In this document: positions 54,331-63,711 of the stretch, piece after piece | How positions within the stretch are numbered: the stretch's first letter is position 1 | How the letters are laid out: each line of letters starts with the position of its first letter | Assembly: GCF_002217395.1 (NCBI RefSeq) | Contig: NZ_MUHD01000024.1 | Coordinates: 1-64,000 of the forward strand | Origin: Flavobacterium plurextorum | GTDB lineage: Bacteria > Bacteroidota > Bacteroidia > Flavobacteriales > Flavobacteriaceae | Reading direction: 5' to 3' | Length of the DNA stretch: 64,000 nucleotides | Notes under the pieces: model-generated | Seen by the model: only the letters and a program-made list of their open reading frames with translations | Databases searched by the model: none | What the model was told of the DNA's origin: nothing | Program-made: the position numbers and the translations under genes

Positions 54331-55386
54331 ATGAGTATAGGCAAAGAAATATTATTCTTTTTTGGTGCGTTGGGCGCTTTCAACGGGTTTATTCTAAGTC
54401 TGTATTTTTTGTTTTTCACTAAGAAAAAACACCTTACCAATCTATTTCTAGGAGCTGCATTATTGGCCTTAAGCACTCGTATCACCGTTACGGTTTTTGT
54501 GTATTTTAATAACAATCTTGCCAAAACCTATCTTCAAATCGGACTTTCGGCATGTTTGCTAATTGGACCATTTTTATATTATTCACTTAAATCAGCAATT
54601 CAAGGAAATAATACAGTTCCAATAAAATGGAAATGGCATTTGGGAATTTGGATTTTGAGTATTCTCATAATTGGTTTTCTGTTTCCTTATCAAAATTATC
54701 CCGTTTTATGGAATGATTATTTAGTTGCCTTTATTTTCTTTCAATGGTTTTTGTATCTCGCAGTTTCGGGTTTTGAAAATAGAACGATGATTCAAAAACT
54801 ATTTCAGAATTACAGTAATTCAACCCCGTCAGAAAAATGGTTTGGCATGGTGCTTTTAGGAAATACTTTGATATTTATAAGTTACTATTTAGGATTTATC
54901 GGCGTTTCTTTCGTTTCTTGTATTACTGGAGCATTTGCCTTTACCTTCATTTTATATTTGATTGTTCTCATTCTTTTGTATAGAAAAAAAGTAGACGATT
55001 TGTTTGTGTTCAACATTCAAAAAGATAAAAAAATGAATGATGAAGAAGCCATGAATTTATTTCAGAAGCTCGAAAAAAACATGAACGAGAAAGGATTGTA
55101 TAAAAATCCTAATTTGAGTCTAAAAGATGTATCCGAAGAAATAAATATATCAAGCCATCAATTGTCCCAATTTTTAAATAATAATTTGGGAAAGAATTTT
55201 ACCAGTTATATAAATGAATTCAGAATAGATAATGCTTGTAGAATTATTGCATCAAATGATAAACTGACTTTAGAATCTGTTGGTTATGATGTTGGATTTA
55301 ATTCGAAATCGACATTCTTCGCAGCCTTTAAAAAACATACTGGAACAACACCATTAAATTATCAAATTCAAGCTTTACAGACTTAA
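54331..55386 (+). CDS. membrane-anchored AraC-family regulator (copy 2)
   Basis: A 351-aa paralogue of the upstream gene with the same layout (seven TM helices, then an AraC domain ending HTGTTPLNYQIQALQT). Identity is very high in the DNA-binding domain and lower in the membrane part, as expected for a tandem duplication with diverged sensing. It begins 3 bp after copy 1, so the two form one transcript. The gene downstream is an outer-membrane receptor, the likely target. Confidence 0.85.
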   Translation: MSIGKEILFFFGALGAFNGFILSLYFLFFTKKKHLTNLFLGAALLALSTRITVTVFVYFNNNLAKTYLQIGLSACLLIGPFLYYSLKSAIQGNNTVPIKWKWHLGIWILSILIIGFLFPYQNYPVLWNDYLVAFIFFQWFLYLAVSGFENRTMIQKLFQNYSNSTPSEKWFGMVLLGNTLIFISYYLGFIGVSFVSCITGAFAFTFILYLIVLILLYRKKVDDLFVFNIQKDKKMNDEEAMNLFQKLEKNMNEKGLYKNPNLSLKDVSEEINISSHQLSQFLNNNLGKNFTSYINEFRIDNACRIIASNDKLTLESVGYDVGFNSKSTFFAAFKKHTGTTPLNYQIQALQT

Positions 55387-55500
55387 CAGAAGTGTTGATT
55401 TATAAATTCGTACTCCTGATTTCTCATTCGATTACCTCGTTTCGCGGTTTAGAGCTGACTTTTGTCTCTGCAAAAAGTCAAATCTTAATCGTTAAATTTT

Positions 55501-57894
55501 ATGAGGTTCTTAATTCTGGTTTTCGTTTACCTATATTCTTTTCTTTTTAATAGTGTTTTTTTAAAAGCACAGTCTATTCAAAAAATTTCCGGAAAAGTCG
55601 TCAATCGAAATAACGAATTGATGATGGGAACTGCCGTTGTTTTGTCTGTTCGTGATTCTTTAATTTTAAAACAGCAGGATTTTTTAGATGGCGTTTTTCA
55701 ATTATCGGATATCAATCAAAAAGAAGTGATTTTAAAATTGACTTCGGCAGAATTTGCAGATAAACATTTGAACATAAACTATTCAAATGCCGTAAATATT
55801 GATTTGAGCTCGATTATAGTTTTAGAAAGCAACAATGAGTTAAACGAAGTAGTAGTAAAAAGTCAGCCGTCATTACTTAAATACGGCGCAAACGGAACAA
55901 TCGATGTTAATGTAACAGGAACAGTTCTCGCAACGAGCAGCTCTGTAAATGAATTGTTAGGCCGAGTTCCAAATATTGTGGTTGCCGAAGGACAAATAAG
56001 CGTTCTCGGTAAAGGTGAAGCCATTATTTATCTCAACGGAATTTTGATAAATTATGAACGTTTTGCTGCGATTCCAGTTTCACAGATTGCAAAAATTGAA
56101 GTGATTTCAAATCCATCATCAAAGTACGATGCCGAGGGAAAAGCCGTTATCAATATTATTACAAAACAAAATATCGAAAATGGTATAATGGGAACGGCAA
56201 GCCAGCATGTTACCGTTTCTAAATTTGCAGGAACAAGCACCAATACACTTGTAGATTTTAATTATACCAAAGGCAAATTTTCTTTTATAACCAATTACGG
56301 GTTGCAATTAGGCAAAGGTCGGGAATTGCTGTTTACGACTAGAACGCGTCCAAATCCCGACATTTATATGAAGTCTGTTTTAACAACCGATTGGCAGAGA
56401 CAATTTAATAATTACTCAAATTTCGGAGCTGGAATTCAGTATACTTTTTCGACAAATAGTTATATATCGTTAGCTTACAGCGGTAATATCGAAGACTTAG
56501 GCGGAGCCGTAAAAAGCAGGAATTCAATCACGAATAATTCAGGTAATAGTTTTTATGCTACAGATATTGCCAAAAATGATGTTTTGTTGAATCAGTTTAT
56601 TAATTTGAATTATAATCTGATAACAGACTCAAAAGGTTCGTCTTTGTTTATAGGAACGCAATATTCGAATTACAACGGAACGGTAAGAGATTTTATTGAA
56701 GAAAATAGTGTAGTTGATGAAACTGATGGAAAAAGATTTTTAAAAAATGATGTTGGAAACACCATTAATATTGCGATGGCACAAGCTGATTATTCGAAAA
56801 AAATCAGTGATAAAACCAAACTTGAACTTGGAGTCAAATTTAGTTATGCCGCTATAAAATCTGGAACTGATTTTTTTATTGCTAATTCGAATGATTTTGA
56901 ATTGGATGATACTCTTTCGAGTGATTTTACATACAATGAAAAAATTACAGCTGCTTATTTTAATTTTGGAAGTATGCTGGGCGAAAAAGTTAATTTTTCT
57001 ATTGGAACAAGAGTTGAAAGAACAAGTTATGATTTGTATACAAATGCAAACGGAGTTCAGGAATTTGGTAAAAATTATCAGAACTTTTTTCCAAACTTAC
57101 TTTTCAATTTTAATTTATCAGAAGATTGGAAAGGGCATTTTTCATATGTTTCAAGAATTACGAGACCAAGATATCAAGCTTTAAACCCGTATGTTATTTA
57201 CCAAGATCCATTTACGACAATAGAAGGAAATCCAAATTTGCTTCCTGAAAAGGTACATGCTTTTGAAATAGGAGCGATGTACAAAAAATTTGATTTTAAA
57301 ATAGGATATACGTATAAAATTGACCCAATTTCAGGAGCCGCTTTGCAAGGTGATACTCCAAATAGTTATATTTTAAGATCCTTAAACATTGAAAAAGAGC
57401 ATACCTTTTTTACGTCACTTTCGAGATCTTTCAATTTGAAATGGTGGAGTTCTACTAATACTGTGAGCATGAATTTAAGCAAATCAGTCGATAATTTCTA
57501 TGAATATGCTTTAGGCCCGGTTAAACCTCAAATTTATTTGTATTCAAATAATACTTTTACGATTCCTGATCTTTTCAAAATTCAATTATTAGCTTGGTAT
57601 TTGGGAGACAAAAGTTACGGATTGCGAAGTGAAAACCCGCGCTCAACCGTTACACTGGGTATAGAAAGAAACTTTTTTAAAGAGGCGCTAAGACTAAATT
57701 TTACAGCAAATGATATCTTTCATAAGTTTATGGTTTCCGGTGATTATGAAGTAGGGAAAACTCAAATTTATTATCATAGAACGTACACCACAAATTATTT
57801 TAAACTAATTGCGACCTATAGTTTCGGGAACTCCAAAAAAACAACTTATAAGAAAACTGAAATTGAGCAGACAGAGAATAATAGAGCGAGGTAG
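55501..57894 (+). CDS. TonB-dependent receptor-like outer-membrane barrel protein
   Basis: A 797-aa protein: signal peptide (1-24), carboxypeptidase-regulatory-like domain (about 30-115), short plug (LLGRVPNIVVAEGQISVLGKGEAIIYLNG ... AKIEVISNPSSKYDAEGKAVINIITK, about 150-225) and a barrel of the OMP_b-brl_3 type. No TonB box or SusD partner is obvious. It sits 114 bp downstream of the AraC pair, which probably controls it. The substrate is unknown. Confidence 0.85.
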   Translation: MRFLILVFVYLYSFLFNSVFLKAQSIQKISGKVVNRNNELMMGTAVVLSVRDSLILKQQDFLDGVFQLSDINQKEVILKLTSAEFADKHLNINYSNAVNIDLSSIIVLESNNELNEVVVKSQPSLLKYGANGTIDVNVTGTVLATSSSVNELLGRVPNIVVAEGQISVLGKGEAIIYLNGILINYERFAAIPVSQIAKIEVISNPSSKYDAEGKAVINIITKQNIENGIMGTASQHVTVSKFAGTSTNTLVDFNYTKGKFSFITNYGLQLGKGRELLFTTRTRPNPDIYMKSVLTTDWQRQFNNYSNFGAGIQYTFSTNSYISLAYSGNIEDLGGAVKSRNSITNNSGNSFYATDIAKNDVLLNQFINLNYNLITDSKGSSLFIGTQYSNYNGTVRDFIEENSVVDETDGKRFLKNDVGNTINIAMAQADYSKKISDKTKLELGVKFSYAAIKSGTDFFIANSNDFELDDTLSSDFTYNEKITAAYFNFGSMLGEKVNFSIGTRVERTSYDLYTNANGVQEFGKNYQNFFPNLLFNFNLSEDWKGHFSYVSRITRPRYQALNPYVIYQDPFTTIEGNPNLLPEKVHAFEIGAMYKKFDFKIGYTYKIDPISGAALQGDTPNSYILRSLNIEKEHTFFTSLSRSFNLKWWSSTNTVSMNLSKSVDNFYEYALGPVKPQIYLYSNNTFTIPDLFKIQLLAWYLGDKSYGLRSENPRSTVTLGIERNFFKEALRLNFTANDIFHKFMVSGDYEVGKTQIYYHRTYTTNYFKLIATYSFGNSKKTTYKKTEIEQTENNRAR

Positions 57895-57925
57895 CATTTA
57901 CTTGACATGCCTTGTAGTGTATTTT

Positions 57926-58159
57926 TTATACCTCCAAATTATATTCTCCATTGTTATAATCCTGTATTATTTTCGAAGCATTTTCTAAATCTTCTTCTCG
58001 AATGTTTAGAATTGCGGGAGCATTACCTCCAGCAGAGACAGACCACGGCTGAATACTTGACATATATTCGTTAGCCGTAGAAACGAAAATAGCATTATTC
58101 TCCAATAAATTTTTAATATTCATTGCTTCAATATAAGAGCCTCTAAAAATTTCTACCAT
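57926..58159 (-). CDS. DUF2007 small protein
   Basis: A 77-aa cytoplasmic protein resembling the DUF2007 fold (putative signal-transducing family): VEIFRGSYIEAMNIKNLLENNAIFV at the N terminus and ILNIREEDLENASKIIQDYN near the C terminus. It is the last of the small genes on this strand and may be unrelated to the membrane genes upstream. Confidence 0.75.
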   Translation of the reverse strand: MVEIFRGSYIEAMNIKNLLENNAIFVSTANEYMSSIQPWSVSAGGNAPAILNIREEDLENASKIIQDYNNGEYNLEV

Positions 58160-58204
58160 GATAATTTACTTTTTATAATATGTTTGTTTCTTGTACAACA
58201 TGTA

Positions 58205-58438
58205 TTATTCACTATTTTTTATTAGTCGGATTTTTTTGTTGTGTTTGAAAATTGTCAAAAAAACTACTGCCATTATTGCTGCGCCGTAGAGTTCTGGTTC
58301 ATATCGAGCATCAATTATTTTTTGAATGGAAAATCGTTCTCCTTTAAAGAAAAATATCCAAAACATTCCTAATAGAACTGTAGGACTATAAAGATACTTG
58401 TCGAAAAAAGCAACTGCTTTTTGAATTTTTAATTTCAT
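58205..58438 (-). CDS. small membrane protein, peptide cluster
   Basis: A 77-aa protein with two hydrophobic segments (about 15-32 and 49-64). It has no recognised family. It is one of three membrane genes downstream of the double-glycine peptide gene and could be an immunity-type protein; that is only suggested by position and size. Confidence 0.5.
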   Translation of the reverse strand: MKLKIQKAVAFFDKYLYSPTVLLGMFWIFFFKGERFSIQKIIDARYEPELYGAAIMAVVFLTIFKHNKKIRLIKNSE

Positions 58439-58481
58439 TATTTGACTTTTAATTGTTTAAAAAAATTAAAAGATAGTTGCT

Positions 58482-58820
58482 TTAATTTGATATTGTGGTT
58501 AGTTTCTTTTCCGTTTTGTATATAACAATTCCAAAACTTATCAGTAAACAAAAAACTATGGATAAATCTATTATTGTAGTACTTCCATAAATAAAATATA
58601 ACAAGACTTGGAATAAAAGTAACGGAGTCAATAAAATTATTAAAAGATGTGCGCTGTATTTTTGCGCGAAATCCCAGTTTGATTTGTTTTTTATAGAATT
58701 CGTTGTTCTGTATCCATAAAAAGAGTTTATTTTTTTTGGAGGAAATAATTTAAATAAAACTATTACAATTAATGAAATGAGAATTACAGGGTTTTTAAGT
58801 ATCAGAGTTATAATTTCCAT
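58482..58820 (-). CDS. SdpI-family membrane protein
   Basis: A 112-aa protein with three TM helices. The FPPKKINSFYGYRTTNS and NKSNWDFAQKYSAHLL segments match the conserved core of the SdpI/YhfL family; Bacillus SdpI gives immunity to the SdpC killing peptide. Here it lies in the same direction as, and downstream of, a double-glycine-leader peptide gene, so an immunity role is an attractive inference. SdpI homologues also occur without toxins. Confidence 0.7.
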   Translation of the reverse strand: MEIITLILKNPVILISLIVIVLFKLFPPKKINSFYGYRTTNSIKNKSNWDFAQKYSAHLLIILLTPLLLFQVLLYFIYGSTTIIDLSIVFCLLISFGIVIYKTEKKLTTISN

Positions 58821-59202
58821 ATTTTTAGTTTAATAGTGGTGTTTTTTGGAATGAAATACAAAAATAATGCTCCAATCATTGTAAACATAAAGCTTACAAG
58901 ACCATGAATAAATGCGATTGAAAGAGGAAATAAGTTGTTATAATTGTCGATATTGAGCTTTACTTTTCAAAGTATAATTCCTTAAAATATTTTATATTCC
59001 ATAACGGAAATATAAAAAGTAAATAGTCATTTTTCTTAAGGACATTTTTTTTTGATAATCTATAATAATCGGTAAAAATTCGGTAGATATAATAGAAAAC
59101 CATTAGTGTGCAGAACAAAATATAATCTTTTTCTTTTGCGCTAAAATATAATAATGGAGTTGGTATTAAAATTTGAAAATAATAGATGGCTAAATTTTTC
59201 AT
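58808..59202 (-). pseudogene. membrane protein gene with a -1 frameshift
   Basis: The frame starting at 59202 ends at 58960 after ...YFKELYFEK (80 aa, two to three TM helices). In the -1 frame coding continues without stop as VKLNIDNYNNLFPLSIAFIH... and two further hydrophobic segments to a stop at 58808, overlapping the SdpI-like start. One extra A in the A4 run near 58963-58966 would join both into about 130 aa. It may be a frameshifted gene, a programmed -1 event or a sequencing error. Confidence 0.55.
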
Positions 59203-59220
59203 TTTGGAATATTTAAAATA

Positions 59221-59481
59221 TTAGTATAAGAATTTAGCATCCATTTTTTGCAGCGCAAGTATTGCAAGTGCTACTGCAGTTTGTGGGATAAATGCTGTTG
59301 TCAAACCTGCCACAAGTGATCCCAAATGGTGATTTGGGTATACATCAACCCAACACCCCATTACATTTGCTCCACTACAACCACCGCCGCCCTCATCTGG
59401 ACCTGGTGCTTCTTGATCAAGAGTGTTAGTGTATGGACCACCAAATAAGTTCTCCATTTTTTGTAATTCTAGTTTTTTCAT
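59221..59481 (-). CDS. double-glycine-leader peptide, bacteriocin-like
   Basis: An 86-aa peptide. The N-terminal MKKLELQKMENLFGG is a typical double-glycine leader cleaved by C39 peptidase transporters. The core contains two cysteines (GGGGCSGANVMGCWVD) and a C-terminal hydrophobic, small-residue segment (LVAGLTTAFIPQTAVALAILAL) that could insert in membranes. No transporter, maturation enzyme or LanB/LanM gene is in view. Membrane and SdpI-like genes follow on the same strand. A start two codons upstream (59487) is possible. Confidence 0.65.
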   Translation of the reverse strand: MKKLELQKMENLFGGPYTNTLDQEAPGPDEGGGGCSGANVMGCWVDVYPNHHLGSLVAGLTTAFIPQTAVALAILALQKMDAKFLY

Positions 59482-59602
59482 AATCATGTAAGGTTTATGA
59501 GTTATTATTGTTCCAAATATATGATTAATTGAAAAATAATCTTAGTCGATAATCGGTTATTTAAAACCTAAATATAGGAAAATATAAAATATTTCTTATT
59601 TT

Positions 59603-59610
59603 TATGTTTG
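59603..59610 (+). promoter_or_regulatory. -7 element of the repressor gene
   Basis: TATGTTTG fits TAnnTTTG, 14 nt before the ATG at 59625. It leaves a very short leader and excludes the TTG at 59619 as a likely start. Confidence 0.45.
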
Positions 59611-59624
59611 TAAAATGATTGATT

Positions 59625-59849
59625 ATGAATATGGTTATAGGAAATAAGCTTAAAAATCTACGTAAGGATAAAAATATGTCACAGGAGCAAGTTGCAGATT
59701 TTTTAAACATTTCGCAATCAGCCTATGCGAGGATGGAGCGTGGAGAAAGCACTTCTTGGGCAAGTCATTTTACTAAAATTTGTGAGCTTTTTGAAATAGC
59801 ACCAGAAGAATTGGTTAAAAAAGAAATAGTGAATGATACAGAAAACTAA
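59625..59849 (+). CDS. Cro/C1-type HTH regulator
   Basis: A 74-aa single-domain repressor: LKNLRKDKNMSQEQVADFLNISQSAYARMERGES is a canonical HTH_3, with a short acidic tail. It is divergent from the double-glycine peptide gene across a 140-bp shared upstream region and probably controls it. The start is either ATG 59625 or ATG 59631. Confidence 0.8.
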   Translation: MNMVIGNKLKNLRKDKNMSQEQVADFLNISQSAYARMERGESTSWASHFTKICELFEIAPEELVKKEIVNDTEN

Positions 59850-59850
59850 A

Positions 59851-59878
59851 AAGGCTTCACAATTAAGTGAAGCCTTTC
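59851..59878. terminator. convergent terminator
   Basis: Eleven-bp perfect stem AAAGGCTTCAC/GTGAAGCCTTT with a six-base loop between the repressor and lysC. Confidence 0.85.
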
Positions 59879-59919
59879 TAAAATATATTTGAATTGAAAT
59901 AATTACCTTTTACAAAGTA

Positions 59920-61179
59920 TTAATTAAGTTCTTTAGTTACAATCTGCATGGTTTCGCGGCTGACTTGTTTTAGTAAAACTTCTTTGTTTGTTTCAACAGT
60001 CTGCGCAGCATCTTCTGTAAAGTGACGGATAGTATATAGAGTCACGTTTTCGCTGTAATCTACTTTGAATTTTTTCGAAAGAATAGCGTTCAAATCACTG
60101 AAATTTCCAAATTTATCTTCCACACAAACAGAGAAACTAATAGCAGAATTCTGAATTAAGTTTACTTTGATTTTAAATTCATGGAATAACCCAAAAATCT
60201 CACTGATATTTTCTTCCATAATGAAAGAGAAATCAATCGAAGAAAGAGAAATTAAAAGCTGTTCTCTTTTTACGATAAAACAAGGATATTGCGGTTCAAG
60301 ATCAACACCTTTAGAAACACACGTTCCTTTTAATAAAGGATTGATAAATGATTTTACGTACAACGGAATTTCTTTTTTCTGTAACGGCTGTAATGTTTTA
60401 GGGTGAATTACAGTTGCGCCGTAAAAAGCCAATTCGATTGCCTCGCGATATGAAATTTGGTTCAGCAAACTTGCATTTTCAAAATAACGCGGGTCAGCAT
60501 TCATAACTCCTGGTACATCTTTCCAGATCGTTACACTTTCGGCGTTTAAGCAATAAGCAAAAATTCCTGCAGTATAATCAGAACCCTCACGACCTAGAGT
60601 AGTAGTGAAATTATTTTCATCGGCACCTAAAAATCCTTGTGTTATGTTTAAGATTTTTCTAGGTACATTTTTACTGATAAGCTGCTGCGTTGCTTCCCAA
60701 TCTACTTCAGCATCTCTGTAGTTTGCATTTGTTTTAATAAAATTACGAACATCAAGCCATTGCGTTTGAATGCCCATGAAATTCATAAAATGACTTAAAA
60801 TAGTAGTCGAGATTAATTCTCCAAAACTTACAATTTGATCGTAAACAAAATTATAATTTGGAGATTTATTATGTGCTAAGAAATATTCTAATTCTGAGAA
60901 TTGCGCATTCACAGCTGCAAAAACTTCATGTTTTTCATCTTCAAACAAATCCAATAAGATTTGGTTGTGGTATTTTTTTATTTCTTGTACAGATGAATTA
61001 AGCTCTGCCGATTTATCAAAATAGTTCTTGATAACAACCTCAAGAGCATTTGTGGTTTTTCCCATTGCCGAAACGACTAAAATCACATCTTCGTAACCCA
61101 CTTTTTGTAAAACGTCGTATACGTTTTTTATTCCTTCTGCATCTTTTACCGATGCACCACCAAATTTAAATACTCTCAT
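59920..61179 (-). CDS. lysC: aspartate kinase (monofunctional)
   Basis: Phosphorylates aspartate at the start of lysine, threonine and methionine synthesis. The 419-aa protein has KFGGASV at the N terminus, FGELISTTIL, the ATP-site segment TLGREGSDYTA and two C-terminal ACT-like regions. It is not fused to homoserine dehydrogenase. It stands alone; the upstream gap has TTTTAGATTTTTAATT repeats. Confidence 0.95.
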   Translation of the reverse strand: MRVFKFGGASVKDAEGIKNVYDVLQKVGYEDVILVVSAMGKTTNALEVVIKNYFDKSAELNSSVQEIKKYHNQILLDLFEDEKHEVFAAVNAQFSELEYFLAHNKSPNYNFVYDQIVSFGELISTTILSHFMNFMGIQTQWLDVRNFIKTNANYRDAEVDWEATQQLISKNVPRKILNITQGFLGADENNFTTTLGREGSDYTAGIFAYCLNAESVTIWKDVPGVMNADPRYFENASLLNQISYREAIELAFYGATVIHPKTLQPLQKKEIPLYVKSFINPLLKGTCVSKGVDLEPQYPCFIVKREQLLISLSSIDFSFIMEENISEIFGLFHEFKIKVNLIQNSAISFSVCVEDKFGNFSDLNAILSKKFKVDYSENVTLYTIRHFTEDAAQTVETNKEVLLKQVSRETMQIVTKELN

Positions 61180-61244
61180 TTTTAATTTTAGATTTTTAAT
61201 TTTAGATTTCAGATTACGAAATCTGGTATTTTTTTATATTCTTT

Positions 61245-61334
61245 TGCCACAGATTATAGGATTAAAATGATTTTACAATCTTGTGTAAGTTTATCACTAA
61301 TTTCAACTAATTTAATTCGTGCTGATTTGTGGCA
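61245..61334. repeat. GCCACAGATTA-type repeat
   Basis: GCCACAGATTATAGGATTAA at the left and GCTGATTTGTGGC at the right form a loose inverted pair of the family seen intact at 20231-20293. It occupies the gap between lysC and the GNAT gene. Confidence 0.55.
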
Positions 61335-61343
61335 AACATTATT

Positions 61344-61832
61344 TTATAATTTCTCTAAGAACGTGTTAATTCCTTTTTCATCCATTTGAACAACCTGCCA
61401 GCCGTCGAGAATTTTTGCGCCTGAATTCTCGTAAAATTTTACAGCTGGAGTATTCCAATCGAGAACATTCCATTCAACTCTTCGAACATTGTCTCTTTTT
61501 CCCTGTCTCATTATTTCGGCATACAATGCAGAACCAAGACCAGTGCCTCGCATTTTTTCTTTTACAATTAAATCTTCTAAATGGATTGTTTTTCCCTTCC
61601 AAGTCGAATAACGGTAATAGTACAATGCAATTCCAACAATTTCCTTTTCATTTAAATCATTTATAATCTCAGCTACAAATACATGAAAAAGCGGTTTTTC
61701 TCCAAATCCGTCACGTATTAAATCCTGTTCAGTTATAATAACTGCGTCAGGTTCTTTTTCGAATATTGCCAGTTCTTGTATTAATCCCAAGACAAATTTC
61801 ATGTCTTCAGGATTGCCTTTTCTAATATTCAT
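61344..61832 (-). CDS. GNAT N-acetyltransferase
   Basis: A 162-aa GNAT-fold enzyme with the acetyl-CoA pyrophosphate motif VKEKMRGTGLGSALYAE (Q/RxxGxG/A) and the downstream WNVLDWNTPAVKFYENSGA segment. This form resembles diamine acetyltransferases (SSAT-like). Substrate is uncertain. It is a single-gene unit. Confidence 0.85.
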   Translation of the reverse strand: MNIRKGNPEDMKFVLGLIQELAIFEKEPDAVIITEQDLIRDGFGEKPLFHVFVAEIINDLNEKEIVGIALYYYRYSTWKGKTIHLEDLIVKEKMRGTGLGSALYAEIMRQGKRDNVRRVEWNVLDWNTPAVKFYENSGAKILDGWQVVQMDEKGINTFLEKL

Positions 61833-62071
61833 AACTATCCGAATTTTATTCTTTTACTGCTTCTATATGATATTGTGTCTTTGTTAAGATCAATTTCATA
61901 TATTCTTATTATTAACCGTTTATTAGCTAAAAAAGCGTTTTTTTATATGCAGCTTTCAGCTATTAATTAGCAAATATACAATAGTAGTAAACTAACAAAA
62001 TAATTTTTAAATCATTCTCACAAAATAAGCGATATTTGTGACTTAAAATTAAAAACTATAACGATATAGCA

Positions 62072-63076
62072 ATGGAAGAACGCAATAAAACACTGGGAGA
62101 GTTTATTATTGAGAACCAAAAAGCATTTCAGTATTCGTCGGGAGAGCTTTCCCGAATTATCAACTCTATACGTTTGGCGGCGAAAGTCGTAAACTATAAA
62201 GTAAACAAAGCAGGTTTAGTGGATATTATTGGCGCTGCAGGCGAACAAAATATTCAAGGAGAAGACCAGCAAAAATTAGATGTCTATGCAAACGAAGTAT
62301 TTATCCAGACGTTAATAAACCGTGAGATTGTCTGTGGTATTGCTTCAGAAGAAAACGACGATTTTATAACTGTTCAGGGGAGCGACAACAGTCATAATAA
62401 TAAGTACGTGATCTTGATGGATCCGCTTGACGGATCATCGAACATTGATGTAAATGTTTCTTTAGGAACTATCTTTTCTGTTTTTAGAAGAGTTACACCA
62501 ATAGGAACTCCGGTAACAAGCGAGGATTTTTTACAACCGGGAATCAATCAAGTTGCAGCAGGATATGTAATTTATGGAACTTCGACTATGTTAGTGTATA
62601 CAACAGGACATGGTGTAAACGGATTTACATTAAACCCGGCAATTGGTACATTTTACCTTTCGCATCCAAATATGAAATTTCCAGAAAGCGGAAATATCTA
62701 TTCGGTAAACGAGGGGAATTATGTTCATTTTCCGCAAGGTGTAAAAAACTACATCAAATATTGTCAGCGTGAAGAAGAAGACAGACCTTATACGTCAAGA
62801 TATATTGGAAGTTTAGTTTCAGATTTTCATCGAAATATGATTAAAGGCGGGATTTATATTTATCCAACAAGTTCAAAAGCACCAAAAGGGAAATTGCGTT
62901 TATTGTATGAATGTAATCCAATGGCGTTTATTGCAGAACAAGCCGGAGGTAAAGCAACTGATGGTTTTGGAAGAATTATGGAAATCCAGCCAACAGAACT
63001 TCATCAAAGAGTTCCGTTTTTCTGCGGAAGCTATAAAATGGTAGAAAAAGCAGAGGAATTTATGGCAGCTGAGTAA
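62072..63076 (+). CDS. fbp: fructose-1,6-bisphosphatase class I
   Basis: Gluconeogenic phosphatase producing fructose 6-phosphate. The 334-aa protein has the metal motif [23 protein letters not shown] for the first metal, and substrate contacts in [21 protein letters not shown] and [13 protein letters not shown]. Length and motifs fit the class I eukaryote-like/bacterial form. Confidence 0.97.
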   Translation: MEERNKTLGEFIIENQKAFQYSSGELSRIINSIRLAAKVVNYKVNKAGLVDIIGAAGEQNIQGEDQQKLDVYANEVFIQTLINREIVCGIASEENDDFITVQGSDNSHNNKYVILMDPLDGSSNIDVNVSLGTIFSVFRRVTPIGTPVTSEDFLQPGINQVAAGYVIYGTSTMLVYTTGHGVNGFTLNPAIGTFYLSHPNMKFPESGNIYSVNEGNYVHFPQGVKNYIKYCQREEEDRPYTSRYIGSLVSDFHRNMIKGGIYIYPTSSKAPKGKLRLLYECNPMAFIAEQAGGKATDGFGRIMEIQPTELHQRVPFFCGSYKMVEKAEEFMAAE

Positions 63077-63110
63077 GTACTCAGTAATCCGTTTTTAGTA
63101 TTCAGTCACA

Positions 63111-63148
63111 AATAGCCTAACAGATTTTTTTAAATCTGTTAGGCTATT
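63111..63148 (+). terminator. fbp terminator
   Basis: Perfect 17-bp stem (63111-63127 and 63132-63148, AATAGCCTAACAGATTT) with a TTTT loop. Confidence 0.85.
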
Positions 63149-63268
63149 TAAATTTAGACGCAACCGTTCTCATTTTTAACATCTTATAATAAATTAATCT
63201 TATGAGAAAATATTGATTAATTTATTTTTAACCAACTAAGAAAACCAAAAATCTTAACTAAGATTATT

Positions 63269-63685
63269 ATGAAGAAAAAAGTATTGATTGCGCTATTTGG
63301 ATTGTTTTCATTTGTTTTTACTTCTTGCAGTAATGATGAAAATACCGAAGATTAGATTGCTGGACGAACAACACATACAATAAAACTGTCTCAAAATGAG
63401 GTTAATTTTAGTTCTGCCTCAAATTCAATTACCATTACAACACAATCGAAAGCATGGTGGTTGAGCGGAATAGGTTTAAACAGTGATCGTATTGATGTGA
63501 AAAAAGAAGATATGCTTTCTGAAAACTTCAAGGTGATAAATTCAGAATTTCAAGTGGAAAGAAAAGACGGAACAAACATAATAATTACGTTTAATCCAAA
63601 TAAAACAAATGCCGAAAGAGTACTTTATGTTACTTTACAAGCAGGCAATCGTTTTGAGCAGATAAGAGTTTTACAGTCAAAATAA
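63269..63685 (+). pseudogene. lipoprotein gene interrupted by an in-frame TAG
   Basis: Reading from the ATG at 63269 gives a lipoprotein signal (SFVFTSCSNDENTED, lipid Cys20), then a TAG stop at 63353-63355, after which the same frame stays open to 63685 (IAGRTTHTIKLSQNEVNFSSAS ... QSKAWWLSGIG). The second part resembles a BACON-type Ig-like domain. A single substitution of the stop restores 138 residues, so it looks like a recent nonsense mutation, or less likely a readthrough site. Confidence 0.7.
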
Positions 63686-63711
63686 TTTAAAGAACCGTTT
63701 TGAACATAAAT

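Noticed and set aside
58821..58959. Independent small gene with its own start
   Set aside because: No ATG, GTG or TTG opens the frame until halfway through; the continuous hydrophobic sequence is better explained by a frameshift from the 59202 frame.
59221..59481. Lanthipeptide or other modified-peptide precursor
   Set aside because: There are only two cysteines and no LanB, LanC, LanM or radical SAM gene nearby; an unmodified double-glycine peptide fits better.
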